Shown one piece after another: positions 51,993-62,468 of a stretch of 64,000 nucleotides of DNA. The stretch's first letter is position 1; every line of letters starts with the position of its first letter. The notes beneath the pieces were generated by a model, which worked only from the letters and a program-made list of their open reading frames with translations, made no database searches and had not been told where the DNA came from. The DNA comes from Flavobacterium frigoris (GTDB taxonomy: Bacteria; Bacteroidota; Bacteroidia; Flavobacteriales; Flavobacteriaceae), in NCBI RefSeq assembly GCF_900111075.1, contig NZ_FOFZ01000012.1, positions 1 through 64,000 of the forward strand, in the 5' to 3' direction. The translations under genes were made by a program, and so were the position numbers.

Positions 51993-53528
51993 ATGTTAGT
52001 AAAAGTTTTTGGAAGTGCTGTGTTTGGAGTCGAGGCTACAACAATTACTGTAGAAGTAAATATTGATAAAGGTATTGGCTATCATTTAGTGGGATTGCCA
52101 GATAATGCGATTAAAGAAAGTAGCTATAGAATAGCTGCTGCATTAAAAAATAATGGATATTCTATGCCTGGTAAAAAGATTACCATTAATATGGCTCCGG
52201 CAGATTTGCGGAAAGAAGGTTCTGCTTATGATTTAACTTTAACGATCGGAATCCTTGTTGCGTCTCAACAAATTCAAGCAATTGATGTTGACAAATATAT
52301 CATTATGGGCGAGTTGTCGCTCGATGGCAGTTTGCAACCTATTCGAGGTGCGTTACCTATCGCCATAAAAGCCAAAGAGGAGGGCTTTAAAGGGTTTTTT
52401 CTTCCAAAGCAAAATGTGAAAGAAGCGGCAATCGTTACCGGATTAGATGTATACGGTGTTGAAAATGTTCAGGAAGTTATCGATTTCTTAGAAGGAAAAG
52501 GAAATTTAGAACCAACTACCATCGATACTAGAGCCGAGTTTTATAAAGATTTAGATTTTCCAGAATTTGATTTTTCAGATGTAAAAGGACAGGAGTCTAT
52601 AAAAAGATGCATGGAGATTGCCGCTGCGGGTGGACACAATATTATTCTTATTGGCCCTCCAGGTGCTGGAAAAACCATGCTTGCCAAAAGATTACCTAGT
52701 ATTTTACCGCCGATGACTTTGCGAGAAGCATTAGAAACGACTAAGATTCATAGTGTTGCTGGAAAATTGAAAGAAGTGGGGCTAATGAATCAAAGACCGT
52801 TTAGGAGTCCGCACCATACGATTTCTAATGTGGCATTAGTAGGAGGAGGAAGTTACCCGCAACCGGGTGAAATTTCGATGGCACACAATGGTGTTTTGTT
52901 TCTGGATGAATTGCCAGAATTCAAACGGGATGTATTAGAAGTAATGCGTCAGCCATTAGAAGATAGGGAAGTGACGATATCAAGAGCGAAGTTTACGGTT
53001 ACCTATCCTTCCTCTTTCATGCTGGTAGCTAGTATGAACCCGAGTCCGAGTGGTTTTTTTAATGACCCAGACTCTCCACAAACGTCCTCTCCACATGAGA
53101 TGCAACGGTATTTAAGTAAAATTTCGGGGCCGTTATTGGATCGGATAGACATTCACATCGAAGTTACACCTGTTCCTTTCGAAAAATTATCTGATGATGG
53201 AAAAGCGGAAAGCAGTGTTGATATCAGAAAAAGAGTCACTGCGGCACGTGAAATCCAGTCGGCACGATTTGAACAAATGGAAAATATCCATTATAATGCG
53301 CAAATGAATACGAAACATATCAGGGAATATTGTGCTCTTGATGATGTTTCTAAACAATTGTTAAAGACTGCAATGGAACGTTTGAATCTTTCTGCCCGCG
53401 CATACGACAGGATTTTGAAAGTCGCGAGAACCATAGCTGATCTTGATGCAGCTGCTACAGTAATATCCTCTCATATTGCCGAAGCGATTCAATATAGAAG
53501 TTTAGATCGTGATGGTTGGTTGGGGTAG
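51993..53528 (+). CDS. comM: YifB/ComM-family Mg-chelatase-like AAA+ ATPase
   Basis: The 511-residue product has the N-terminal ChlI-type domain (about 1-170, LVKVFGSAVFGVEA... and MAPADLRKEGSAYDL), an AAA+ core with GPPGAGKT (221-228), FLDELPEF and HTISNVALVGGG, and a C-terminal Mg-chelatase domain (RAYDRILKVARTIADL). ComM is a branch-migration helicase in natural transformation; in bacteria not known to transform, its role is unclear. Monocistronic. Confidence 0.93.
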   Translation: MLVKVFGSAVFGVEATTITVEVNIDKGIGYHLVGLPDNAIKESSYRIAAALKNNGYSMPGKKITINMAPADLRKEGSAYDLTLTIGILVASQQIQAIDVDKYIIMGELSLDGSLQPIRGALPIAIKAKEEGFKGFFLPKQNVKEAAIVTGLDVYGVENVQEVIDFLEGKGNLEPTTIDTRAEFYKDLDFPEFDFSDVKGQESIKRCMEIAAAGGHNIILIGPPGAGKTMLAKRLPSILPPMTLREALETTKIHSVAGKLKEVGLMNQRPFRSPHHTISNVALVGGGSYPQPGEISMAHNGVLFLDELPEFKRDVLEVMRQPLEDREVTISRAKFTVTYPSSFMLVASMNPSPSGFFNDPDSPQTSSPHEMQRYLSKISGPLLDRIDIHIEVTPVPFEKLSDDGKAESSVDIRKRVTAAREIQSARFEQMENIHYNAQMNTKHIREYCALDDVSKQLLKTAMERLNLSARAYDRILKVARTIADLDAAATVISSHIAEAIQYRSLDRDGWLG

Positions 53529-53652
53529 CATTAGTAATAGGATTTTACTTTAGAAAGTAATGCTTTATAATCCAAGTTGCAATAGTAGATAACCATATGA
53601 ATTATCAAAGTAATTGTAGCATTTTTGACAAAGTATAAAGGAATAGAATCGC

Positions 53653-53684
53653 GCTTTAGCCAAAATCTAATTTTTGGCTAAAGC
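53653..53684. repeat. GCTTTAGCC palindrome, possible terminator of comM
   Basis: A perfect 13-bp stem GCTTTAGCCAAAA / TTTTGGCTAAAGC with a six-base loop, with a third partial GGCTAAAG at 53715-53722. There is no long T tail, so it is more repeat-like than a clean terminator. Confidence 0.55.
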
Positions 53685-54065
53685 CTTTATCTATGACTAA
53701 AATTTCAAACATCTGGCTAAAGTCCGAAGCAATTGAAAAAAGACTAAAATGATAGAATAGATGAAATTTAAAAACAAATAGTAGTAAAAATCATAAAATG
53801 AAATAACCACTTTTCATTTCTAATACCAATTATGAATTTAGTATGATCCAATATCGATAGTGTTCTATTCTTTCATAAACTACACCACTTACTTTGGCTC
53901 TCTGAAAGCGTTTCAAGATACGTAAGCAACTTTGCCGAGACGCTTCCAACGTGACAAATAGTATAGTACTTGAGATTTTTAACGAAACGATAGTGAACTA
54001 TAAAATAATTGTAATTACTAGAAGACGAGCTGTATAATGGTCTTCAGAAAAATAACAGTGAATAT

Positions 54066-54174
54066 TAGCCCCGATAGAAATGAAAATCCTTGTGAGGGCT
54101 AGTGTTTAGCCCTCAGAAGGATTGTATTGTATAGCGGGAGATGACGTCTAAAAAAACGAAATCATTCTGCTCTT
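54066..54174 (-). repeat. Structured interspersed repeat, copy C
   Basis: Arms TAGCCCCGATAG (54066) and ATAGCGGGA (54131-54139) enclose GAGGGCTA (54094-54101) / TAGCCCTC (54107-54114) with an outer CCTT/AAGG pair. The tail TTCTGCTCTT (54165-54174) matches copy B. On the minus strand it starts 23 nt after the helicase stop. Confidence 0.75.
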
Positions 54175-54196
54175 TAAAAAAAGAAATCTTAATTTC

Positions 54197-55483
54197 TTAG
54201 TTAGAACGTCTGTCATTATTGGAATTAGGACGTCTCGAGCCAAAGCTATTGTTAGTGCTACGGTTTGGATTGTCTATTTTTGGTTGCCTTGGAGTTGAAT
54301 TGCGTTGTTGTCTACCTTGACCTTGTTTAATAGGTTGAGTAGATGCTTTAGGATCTGGCTCAAAACCTGCAATATTCTCTGTTGGTATTTTTATACCAAT
54401 CAATTTCTCTATATCGCGTAAAAAAGTAGTTTCGTCAGGGCTAAATAGAGAAATCGCTTCTCCATTTGCTCCGGCTCTTCCTGTACGACCAATGCGGTGC
54501 ACATAATCTTCGGGAATATTAGGCAATTCAAAATTGACAACATGTGGTAATAATGGGATATCCAGACCACGAGCTGCAATATCTGTAGCAACCAAAGCGG
54601 TTAGACTTCCATTTTTAAAACCTGCTAAGGCTTTAGTTCGTGCTCCTTGTCCTTTATTTCCGTGAATTGCTGCTGCTTGAATACCAGCGCTAATCATACT
54701 TTCAGTAAGTTTATTGGCGCCTTGTTTGGTTCGAGTAAATACCAAAATCTGTTTCCAGTTTCCTTCCGTAATCAATTTGATAATTAATTCTGTTTTTTTC
54801 TCTTTTGCAACAGGATACACTTTTTGAGTAATAGCGTCGACAGTTGTGTTTTCTGGTGTTGCTTCTACCTGAACTGGTTTGTGCAAAATACCCATTGCCA
54901 ATTTCTTAATGTCTTTTGAAAAGGTTGCAGAAAACATTAAGTTTTGCCTTTTTGCAGGTAATACTTTCAGTATGCGCTCAATGTCTCGTAAAAAACCCAT
55001 GTCTAACATACGATCTGCTTCATCTAGAACTAAGATTTCGACTTTTGAAAGTGTTAATAAACCTTGATTTTGTAAATCGATTAATCGACCTGGAGTAGCA
55101 ACTAAAATATCGACACCTTGTTTAAGTTGAGCCACTTGTGGTTTTTGATTTACACCGCCAAAAATAACGGCAGAGCGTAAATCTAAAAATTCACTGTATT
55201 CTTTTATATTGGCAAGTATTTGAGCCGCTAGTTCTCGTGTTGGGGTTAATATTAAGGCACGAATAGGTCTGTGGCTTAAGTGTTTTCCTTGCGATAATGT
55301 CTGTAATATTGGTAGCGTGAAACCGGCTGTTTTTCCTGTTCCTGTTTGTGCAGATGCTAATACATCTTTACCTTCTAGTATAGGTGGAATTGCTTTTTGT
55401 TGTATTGGAGAAGGGTTTGTGTACCCTTTTTTGCTGATGGCTTTTAATAAAGCATCAGATAAGCCTAATGAGTTGAATGACAT
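54197..55483 (-). CDS. DEAD-box RNA helicase, RhlE type
   Basis: The 428-residue product has all motifs: Q motif [10 protein letters not shown], Walker A AQTGTGKT (45-52), DEAD (154-157), SAT, and [10 protein letters not shown]. The C-terminal tail (about 375-428) is rich in Gln, Arg, Asn and Ser, typical of RhlE-like flexible RNA-binding tails. It unwinds RNA in ribosome assembly or mRNA turnover. A structured repeat lies in its 3' untranslated region. Confidence 0.93.
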   Translation of the reverse strand: MSFNSLGLSDALLKAISKKGYTNPSPIQQKAIPPILEGKDVLASAQTGTGKTAGFTLPILQTLSQGKHLSHRPIRALILTPTRELAAQILANIKEYSEFLDLRSAVIFGGVNQKPQVAQLKQGVDILVATPGRLIDLQNQGLLTLSKVEILVLDEADRMLDMGFLRDIERILKVLPAKRQNLMFSATFSKDIKKLAMGILHKPVQVEATPENTTVDAITQKVYPVAKEKKTELIIKLITEGNWKQILVFTRTKQGANKLTESMISAGIQAAAIHGNKGQGARTKALAGFKNGSLTALVATDIAARGLDIPLLPHVVNFELPNIPEDYVHRIGRTGRAGANGEAISLFSPDETTFLRDIEKLIGIKIPTENIAGFEPDPKASTQPIKQGQGRQQRNSTPRQPKIDNPNRSTNNSFGSRRPNSNNDRRSN

Positions 55484-55720
55484 AAATTCTGTTTATGAAG
55501 CAAACTATATTATTTAGCGTACTTCTTTAATTTGGCGCGAAGATACTGCTTATTTTTCCGTTGTTTTTTTAATGATTGACTTTGTTTCAATAAAAATGTT
55601 ACTTTGTTTTTAATTCGGCTAAAATAAGACCAATAATCAAATGTTTATAATCCTTTAATTTTCAGACATTAGTATAATAGGGTAGTGGTGAAAAAGGGTT
55701 GTTTAAGATAAAGAGTAAAC

Positions 55721-55750
55721 AAAAAAATCGGGAAGAAATCCCGATTTTAA
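55721..55750 (-). terminator. Terminator of the zinc metallopeptidase gene
   Basis: ATCGGGA / TCCCGAT hairpin continuing into T residues on the minus strand. Confidence 0.8.
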
Positions 55751-55771
55751 TTAGTGTAGTATCTTTATTTT

Positions 55772-56632
55772 TTATCTTATTTCGTCAAATGTATTTCCTT
55801 GTTTGATATCACCGGTTTTATAGCCTTTCATAAACCAATACTTGCGTTGTTCTGAAGTTCCGTGTGTAAAAGATTCTGGTACGATGTGTCCTTGCATTTT
55901 AGATTGAATAGCATCATCACCTACGGCATGTGCAGCGCTTAGTGCTTCGTCAAGATCTCCCGCTTCGAGTATATCATTCATTTTCTGGTTGTAGTGTGTC
56001 CAAACGCCTGCATAAAAGTCAGCTTGAAGTTCTAGTGCTACTGATAATTTATTAGCTTCTGCCTTCGATTTTCCTTGTTGCAGCCGTCTCATTTTATCAG
56101 AAGTACCCAATAAAGTTTGTACATGATGCCCTATTTCATGTGCAATTACATAAGCAGTGGCAAAATCTCCGCCCTGAGCTCCAAAACGAGTTTTCAATTC
56201 TTCGAAAAAGGTTAAATCCATGTAGACCTTTTGGTCAGCCGGACAATAGAAAGGGCCAGAATCTGAGGTTGCATTACCGCATTCAGTTTCAACGGCATCA
56301 GTAAATAAAACTAAATTTGGCTTTTTATAATTGAGATTATTTTCTGTAAATATTTTCTTCCACACATCTTCATTGTCAACTAAAATTGCATTTATAAAAT
56401 CTTGCTCTTCTAATTCTTTTGCGGTTAGATCTCTTTGCTCAGTAGGAGTATTTTGACCTTGATTCATTTGTTCTAAAACAGGAGTAAGCATTTGGGCATT
56501 TTCACCGCCAAAAACATTTATCAAAAGTATTATAATCCCTATGATACCTCCTCCTACAACCGTTTTACCACCAGAGGACATTCCTCTTCGGTCTTCTAAA
56601 TTATCACTTTTTCGTCTGCCTTGCCATTTCAT
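55772..56632 (-). CDS. Neutral zinc metallopeptidase (YpfJ-like)
   Basis: The 286-residue product opens MKWQGRRKSDNLEDRRG, the start typical of this family. A membrane segment follows (about 24-42, VVGGGIIGIIILLINVFGG). The zinc motif is HEIGHH (His165, Glu166, His169), with ELQADFYAGVW as the third-ligand helix. It sits with the catalytic domain outside the cytoplasm. Substrates are unknown. Confidence 0.92.
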   Translation of the reverse strand: MKWQGRRKSDNLEDRRGMSSGGKTVVGGGIIGIIILLINVFGGENAQMLTPVLEQMNQGQNTPTEQRDLTAKELEEQDFINAILVDNEDVWKKIFTENNLNYKKPNLVLFTDAVETECGNATSDSGPFYCPADQKVYMDLTFFEELKTRFGAQGGDFATAYVIAHEIGHHVQTLLGTSDKMRRLQQGKSKAEANKLSVALELQADFYAGVWTHYNQKMNDILEAGDLDEALSAAHAVGDDAIQSKMQGHIVPESFTHGTSEQRKYWFMKGYKTGDIKQGNTFDEIR

Positions 56633-56717
56633 ATGATTTCAATTTTTGATGCTTTTTTTTAATAAAAGAGTATCGAAGATATGTAATTTTTTAATTAAAA
56701 ATAAACTTTTTATACTT

Positions 56718-59700
56718 CTATGAAGTTGTCCACTTAATTATAGCTTCTTCGATTACGCTCTTTATGATTGGTTTTGATATATAATCGTTCATACCTGCTT
56801 CTATACATTTTTCGTTTACTTCTACTCCAGTTCCAGCTGTTATTGCGATTATTGGAACTGAGGCGCCAGTATTTAATTTTCTTATTGCTTTTGTCGCTTC
56901 ATAGCCATTCATTATTGGCATCTGTATGTCCATAAAGATAATATCTGGCATTATGTTTTCATATTCATTTAAAGCAAGCTGTCCATTCGAAATTTCATGA
57001 ATAATGGCTTTTGGAAGGACATTTTTAATAATTGTTTTTAGCAATAACATATTAATTTTATTGTCCTCAACTAGCATTATTTTTATTGCTGTAAAAAAAT
57101 CATTAGAAAGAAAATCAAAATGGCGAACAATTGCATCCTTTTTGTTTAAAGGAGTAATTTCGATTTCTGATTCATTACTTATTTGTAAATCTAAATCAAA
57201 ATAGAAAGTACTACCAACTCCAATTTCACTAATGAGTTGCAACTGGCTATCCATGAGTCCTAACAATTTGTTTGAAATTGTAAGACCTAAGCCGGTGCCA
57301 CCAAATTTTTTAGTTGTGGAGCTATCTTCTTGTGAAAATGCTTTGAAAATTTTCTGTTGATTTTTCTTTAAAATTCCAATTCCGGAATCTAGTACCGCAA
57401 AACGGATTTTACTCGTAGATTTATTAAATTCGATTATTGAAATGTCTAATTTTACAAACCCATTTTCTGTGAATTTTACAGCATTAGCTAAAAGGTTAAT
57501 TAGGATTTGTTTTAATCGTATGTTATCGACCCAGAAATAGGCTGGTATTTCTGGAGCTACTTGGAGTTCTAAGTGAAGTTTCTTTTGATTTGATTCATAC
57601 TGGATTAGATCAATAATTTGGTTTAAAGTATCTTTAATTTGATGTTTTTCGATATGCAAGTCAAGTTTTCCTGCTTCAATTTTTGAAAAATCAAGGATGT
57701 CATTTACAATTCCCAACAAGGAATGGGCTGACTGATTAACGGTAATCATATGTTTTTGCTGGACTTCCTCAAGTTTAGTTTTCATCAATAGGTCGGTAAA
57801 ACCAATGATTCCATTTAAAGGAGTTCTGATTTCATGGCTCATATTAGCAAGAAACTCTGATTTGGCTTTATTAGCTGCTTCAGCATACTCAAGGCTTTTT
57901 ATGGCATCTTCGGCCAGTTTTCGTGTTGTTATGTCTAGCATTATACCTTCAATATAGGTAATTTTACCATTATTGATTACGGCATCCCCAAACTCTTCTA
58001 CCCAAACGATTTCCCCTTTTTTATTTGTGATTCGGTATGTGAAATGAAAAGGCTGAGATTTAGATAATCTATTTTTAGATTCAGTATTCACTCGATCAAA
58101 ATCTTCTGGGTGAATCAGGTCGCTATAATGAATTCTTTTTTCTAAGAATTCGCTTTTATCATAACCTGTTAGCTTCTTAATTTCATCATTGAGATATATT
58201 TTAGTATATTTTGTATCGTTCTCAGAAAGGTAAACAGTCCCCGGAATATTATTAGCTAATAGACGGAATTTTTCCTCACTTTCATACATAGCCTTTTGTC
58301 CTGTGATACGTTCTATGGAGGAAGCAATATTACTAGCCAGTGATTGAAGAATATTGATTTCGTCTTCAGACCATTTTTTTTCTTCGGAGGTGTCATCAAA
58401 CCCTAAAAATCCATGAAATTTATTTTTTATAAAAATTGGAAAAAGGATTAAGGAAATAACATCTACTTGTAGCAACTTGTTTTTTAACGACTCATTATTA
58501 ATTTTTGATACCGTAGCTTCAAAAATTTTATTATCTAATATCGGTAGAATCAATTCTTCAAAAAATTCATGGGGTAAATTCTGAAGCTCAGGATTATTCT
58601 CGGTCAAAGAGCTATTATGATATACCCATCTGTATTTTTGGCTTATTAAATTTGTATTGAAATCATTTTCATAGTAATAGGCACGATGTGATTTCGTGGC
58701 GTTCCCCATAATAAGCAAAACATCAGAAAAAATAGCATCTATATCGTTACTGTTTAAAAACTTTTCGTTGCATTTAGTCATTGCAGCCAGTAATTCACTC
58801 TTATATGTTAATTTGTTTTCAATATCCAACCTCATTTTGGACTCAAATGCTATCGCTATGATATCAGAAACGGATCTTGAGAAATTTATATCCTCGTTAT
58901 CCCATTGCTTAGGCTCATCTACAGCTTCAATACAAAGAATCCCTTTTAATTCACCATTAATAAAAACAGGGGTATCAAGAAGTGAAACGATGTTGTTTTT
59001 AGGAATGTAGTCAACAAATAATTCCCTAGTGATATCATTTGCATAGACATCAGAAGCGACAATTTGCATTTTATTTTCAACTGTTGAAAAGTATTTTGGG
59101 GATGATTTTTTTACAAGTTCTTGGTCGTTAGAAAATTCATTAGTTTTTAAATCATATAGTTGCATACAAAGCAATTTATTTTCAAAATAATTCCAATAAC
59201 TAGCTCGATTAACGCTAATTGTAATAGTGGTAATTTCTAAAATTGATTTTAGTTTAGATTCTAAACTTTCATTGTTAGAATAACTCTTTGAGGTAAATAC
59301 TTTTAAAGCGGCACTGTATTTTAAATTTTTTATTTGTCGTTCACTTTTTTCCTTTTCAATGTTTTTTAAGAAGGTAATATCTCTTGCAATAACTGAATAA
59401 CCAGTAATTTTTCTGTTTTCATCTCTATTGATTGTTACTTTTTGAGAAATCCATATTTCGGCTCCATTTTTATTAATAATAGGAAATTCAAAACTAGGGA
59501 AGTTTATCATTTCCTCTGTCGAATTAGCATAGAAATCAAGTACTCTTTGTTGGAAACCATCTTTGATTAAATGCTCAAATTTTGAGCTATACAACTCTTT
59601 AAGAGTGAATCCAGTGACTATTTCAGAGTTTTTATTTATAAAGATGTAAGCGCCATAACGGTCTAGTTCATAAATTATATCATAAGCAGATTCAACTATG

Positions 59701-60773
59701 TTTTCATATCTTTTTTGTGTTTTTATTTGCTGTGTTACGTCATGACCAATGCCAATAACTAAATCCTTAGTATATTTTTTATCATGCCATTCTATATGCT
59801 TGTATTCTCCATTTTTGCATTTCAGTTTCCTAACGAAAACTCTTTCAACAGATTCAGTATCATGAAATTTTTCACCAGTAAATTCAGGATCTTCTGTGAC
59901 ATTCCAAAATAACATGCCCATAACTTCATCTACTGAATACCCTAAAATAGGAACGATTGTCTTACTACAAAATAAAATTTCGCCTTTTCTATTAGATACA
60001 AGAATAAGAGAGTTTCCATTATTTATTATTTGATCAGAAAAACGAAATTTGTCTTTAATATTTAAAGCTATGATATGCTGAATGAAATTTATTGTAAAAA
60101 TAATTAAAGAAAAATTAAATAGTGCTATCGTTGTTTTGAGAGGTAACATTTCAAAATAAGTAGCAATCACAATGTATGAAAAAGCAGTCGCTGCAAAAAA
60201 CCAATATAATTTTATAGGTCTAAAAACGGTGTGAGCAAAATAAAAAACGACAGTAAAAGCAATAACTGGTATGATATCGGTTGGTGTGAAAAGTAAATTT
60301 CTACATATTATACCAAAGTAGATTATGTAAAATATAATGAATATCTTTTGTATATTCTTAAAAATCAGAGGCGAGATTGTACTAATTGCGTAAATAATTA
60401 AACAAAAAACACCTGTACTAACATTTATAAGGAGTAAGCTTATTGGTCGTACACTAAAAATTTCATAATTGATTTCAACAATAATCGTTGTAATTGCAAA
60501 GAAGAGAAGATAAAGCTGGTATTCCTTATTATGTATATATTCGTCGTTATTTTTTGCGATTAATATACTCTTTAAACTATTTTTTGTTTTGTAAAGAGTA
60601 AAAAAAAACAAAGCAAATAAAACCAATAAAGTCCCCCATAGTAAAGGGGTCTTAATTGAAATACTCATAACACTTAAGCCTATTGAAGACAGTATAGCTT
60701 TTGGTGGCGAAAGCCAACCAAAGGAACCAAGGTATGAAACTATTGGATTAAAAAAACTATAGTAATGTACCAT
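56718..60773 (-). CDS. Hybrid sensor histidine kinase with seven to eight membrane segments, PAS and GAF domains
   Basis: The 1351-residue product has an N-terminal membrane region (residues 10-236). Then come PAS (about 249-350), PAS (354-475), two GAF-like segments (about 490-650 and 670-825), PAS (830-955), a HisKA domain with MSHEIRTP (His980), HATPase with NLLANAVKF and GGTGLGL, and a C-terminal receiver with Asp1282 in FMDIQMP. It probably autophosphorylates and passes phosphate to its own receiver; an external phosphotransfer partner is not in view. The signal is not predictable. Monocistronic. Confidence 0.93.
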   Translation of the reverse strand: MVHYYSFFNPIVSYLGSFGWLSPPKAILSSIGLSVMSISIKTPLLWGTLLVLFALFFFTLYKTKNSLKSILIAKNNDEYIHNKEYQLYLLFFAITTIIVEINYEIFSVRPISLLLINVSTGVFCLIIYAISTISPLIFKNIQKIFIIFYIIYFGIICRNLLFTPTDIIPVIAFTVVFYFAHTVFRPIKLYWFFAATAFSYIVIATYFEMLPLKTTIALFNFSLIIFTINFIQHIIALNIKDKFRFSDQIINNGNSLILVSNRKGEILFCSKTIVPILGYSVDEVMGMLFWNVTEDPEFTGEKFHDTESVERVFVRKLKCKNGEYKHIEWHDKKYTKDLVIGIGHDVTQQIKTQKRYENIVESAYDIIYELDRYGAYIFINKNSEIVTGFTLKELYSSKFEHLIKDGFQQRVLDFYANSTEEMINFPSFEFPIINKNGAEIWISQKVTINRDENRKITGYSVIARDITFLKNIEKEKSERQIKNLKYSAALKVFTSKSYSNNESLESKLKSILEITTITISVNRASYWNYFENKLLCMQLYDLKTNEFSNDQELVKKSSPKYFSTVENKMQIVASDVYANDITRELFVDYIPKNNIVSLLDTPVFINGELKGILCIEAVDEPKQWDNEDINFSRSVSDIIAIAFESKMRLDIENKLTYKSELLAAMTKCNEKFLNSNDIDAIFSDVLLIMGNATKSHRAYYYENDFNTNLISQKYRWVYHNSSLTENNPELQNLPHEFFEELILPILDNKIFEATVSKINNESLKNKLLQVDVISLILFPIFIKNKFHGFLGFDDTSEEKKWSEDEINILQSLASNIASSIERITGQKAMYESEEKFRLLANNIPGTVYLSENDTKYTKIYLNDEIKKLTGYDKSEFLEKRIHYSDLIHPEDFDRVNTESKNRLSKSQPFHFTYRITNKKGEIVWVEEFGDAVINNGKITYIEGIMLDITTRKLAEDAIKSLEYAEAANKAKSEFLANMSHEIRTPLNGIIGFTDLLMKTKLEEVQQKHMITVNQSAHSLLGIVNDILDFSKIEAGKLDLHIEKHQIKDTLNQIIDLIQYESNQKKLHLELQVAPEIPAYFWVDNIRLKQILINLLANAVKFTENGFVKLDISIIEFNKSTSKIRFAVLDSGIGILKKNQQKIFKAFSQEDSSTTKKFGGTGLGLTISNKLLGLMDSQLQLISEIGVGSTFYFDLDLQISNESEIEITPLNKKDAIVRHFDFLSNDFFTAIKIMLVEDNKINMLLLKTIIKNVLPKAIIHEISNGQLALNEYENIMPDIIFMDIQMPIMNGYEATKAIRKLNTGASVPIIAITAGTGVEVNEKCIEAGMNDYISKPIIKSVIEEAIIKWTTS

Positions 60774-60905
60774 AGAAAATATTTATTTGAATTGACAATA
60801 TTAACAGTAATAAGTCAGTAATTTAATGAATATTTATAATATAAAACGTGATTTAATCATATTAAAAATAACTGACGTTTTATATTATTTTAGATAAAAT
60901 AGGGA

Positions 60906-61688
60906 CTATGTGTTTATTGACAATTCTCCCTCATGGTCAAACCCGATAATTTCACTATATATCGCGTAATACATCGAATAAATAAAAGGCAATGTGAAAA
61001 ATACTCCAACGCAACACCCAATAAATCCAACCATTGATCCAATAACTGCTACAACGATTAGGGCAAGTAGGATTAGGGGCTGTTTTGAAACAATTGAAAA
61101 ACTATATTTTATTGCATCTATAGCGTTGCTATCACTAAAAATGATAAGTGGAATTGTCAGTATCGTGAAAAAAGATAGGGCAAGAGAGACCATAGGTCCA
61201 ATGAGAATAATTCCGCTATAATTTAATCCCATAGATATTCCATTACCTAACACCAAGATTAAAAATGTTGCAATAAAAATTTGTATAAAATACTTTGTTG
61301 AATAGTAACTAAAAACGGTTGAAACATGAAATTCCTCATCTCTTTCGGCACAATAAGCCATTTTTATTAATCCGGCTTGCAACGGACTAAGTAAAGAAGA
61401 AAATAAAATAGAGGCTCCCATATAGAAAATCAGATTTATTCCACTAAGGGTTTCCATATTAAGGGTTAGCTCTTTCATAGATTCCTGTGATAGTGCTGCT
61501 ACACCTAAAATACTAATGCCTAAACTTGCTATGATTGTCATCAAGATGACCATAAACACAAAGATCATAAGTCCTGCATAGAGGGCTATTTTTTTATAAT
61601 TTTCAAATGCTTTGTTGAAAACATCAGCAAAATCCAACTGATATCCATTTCGTAGTACTTCTTCTATTCGGTCTTGTTTCAAATTCAT
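60906..61688 (-). CDS. Multi-spanning membrane protein of unknown function
   Basis: The 260-residue product begins with a short cytoplasmic stretch (LKQDRIEEVLRNGYQLDFADVFNKAFENY) and then about six hydrophobic segments (about 36-58, 88-110, 130-155, 160-185, 205-230, 232-250). Related Bacteroidota proteins are sometimes called beta-carotene monooxygenase, which I do not accept. No catalytic motif is seen. It lies between the kinase and the nitroreductase genes on the same strand, with gaps of over 40 nt each side. Confidence 0.65.
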   Translation of the reverse strand: MNLKQDRIEEVLRNGYQLDFADVFNKAFENYKKIALYAGLMIFVFMVILMTIIASLGISILGVAALSQESMKELTLNMETLSGINLIFYMGASILFSSLLSPLQAGLIKMAYCAERDEEFHVSTVFSYYSTKYFIQIFIATFLILVLGNGISMGLNYSGIILIGPMVSLALSFFTILTIPLIIFSDSNAIDAIKYSFSIVSKQPLILLALIVVAVIGSMVGFIGCCVGVFFTLPFIYSMYYAIYSEIIGFDHEGELSINT

Positions 61689-61730
61689 TTTTTATTTGGT
61701 TTTGTATTGGTTTAAAATAGTAAAGTGGGA

Positions 61731-62468
61731 TTATAATTTAAAATAGACTTCTTCAAAGGGAACTCTGAATCGTTCTCCATAAACGCCAGATTCCTCCCTT
61801 ATTCCGCAGCCGATAATCATATTTATTTCAGCTGCAGATGGTAAATTTAATATTTTTTTTACTCGTAGAGAATCAAAACCTTCCATTGGGCAAGTGTCAT
61901 AATTTATGGCAGCCATACTAATCATAAAGTTTTGCGCGGCTAGTGCAGCACTTTTTTGAGCTACTATTCGCATATCGCTTCTTCGGGCTTGTCTGTAAAT
62001 AGGCTTGAATATTCCGATGATTTGAAAAACAAGAAACTTTAGAGCACCCAAAATTCCAATGAAATCAAAGTAGAGCGTGGGAACAATTTTTTGATAATAG
62101 TTCAGGGCAAATTTTTCTCTTTTCGAATAGTCTGCCGGTGGTTTTTCACCATACTGTGATTTTAAAAAAGAAACATTTGACTGTACTCTTTTTCTCCAGA
62201 GATCTTTTCTAGCCACCACGACAACCATTTGACGGGCAGTTTTTGCCGCATTTTGATTAAAGCTTGCCTGTGTGAGCTTTTCTAAAACTTCGGGTGTGGT
62301 AATTTGGTAGAATTCCCAGAGTTGCATATTACTACTTGTAGGAGCTAGTGTAGCTAATCGAATACATTCTTTTACTTTTTCATTATCAAGGGCTTCGTTT
62401 TTAAAGACCCGTACAGAACGTCTGTATTGTATGGCTTCGCTTACTGATTTCTCTTTAATTAAATCCAT
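61731..62468 (-). CDS. Nitroreductase-family protein
   Basis: The 245-residue product has the FMN-binding start VSEAIQYRRSVRVFKNEAL, TLAPTSSNMQLWEFY, and a C-terminal AAINYDTCPMEGF...IGCGIREE. Such enzymes reduce nitro or quinone compounds with NAD(P)H. The start overlaps the aldehyde dehydrogenase stop by 10 nt, so it is the second gene of a two-gene operon. Confidence 0.88.
   Translation of the reverse strand: MDLIKEKSVSEAIQYRRSVRVFKNEALDNEKVKECIRLATLAPTSSNMQLWEFYQITTPEVLEKLTQASFNQNAAKTARQMVVVVARKDLWRKRVQSNVSFLKSQYGEKPPADYSKREKFALNYYQKIVPTLYFDFIGILGALKFLVFQIIGIFKPIYRQARRSDMRIVAQKSAALAAQNFMISMAAINYDTCPMEGFDSLRVKKILNLPSAAEINMIIGCGIREESGVYGERFRVPFEEVYFKL

Larger units (their letters stand above)
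53529..54196. other. Intergenic region with palindromic repeats
   Basis: A 668-bp gap between two converging genes. It holds a 13-bp palindrome (53653-53684) with a further GGCTAAAG at 53715, and structured repeat copy C (54066-54174). No gene is supported. Confidence 0.6.

Noticed and set aside
60906..61688. Annotation as beta-carotene monooxygenase
   Set aside because: The protein is a multi-helix membrane protein without oxygenase metal-binding residues; the label sometimes applied to relatives is not supported by the sequence.
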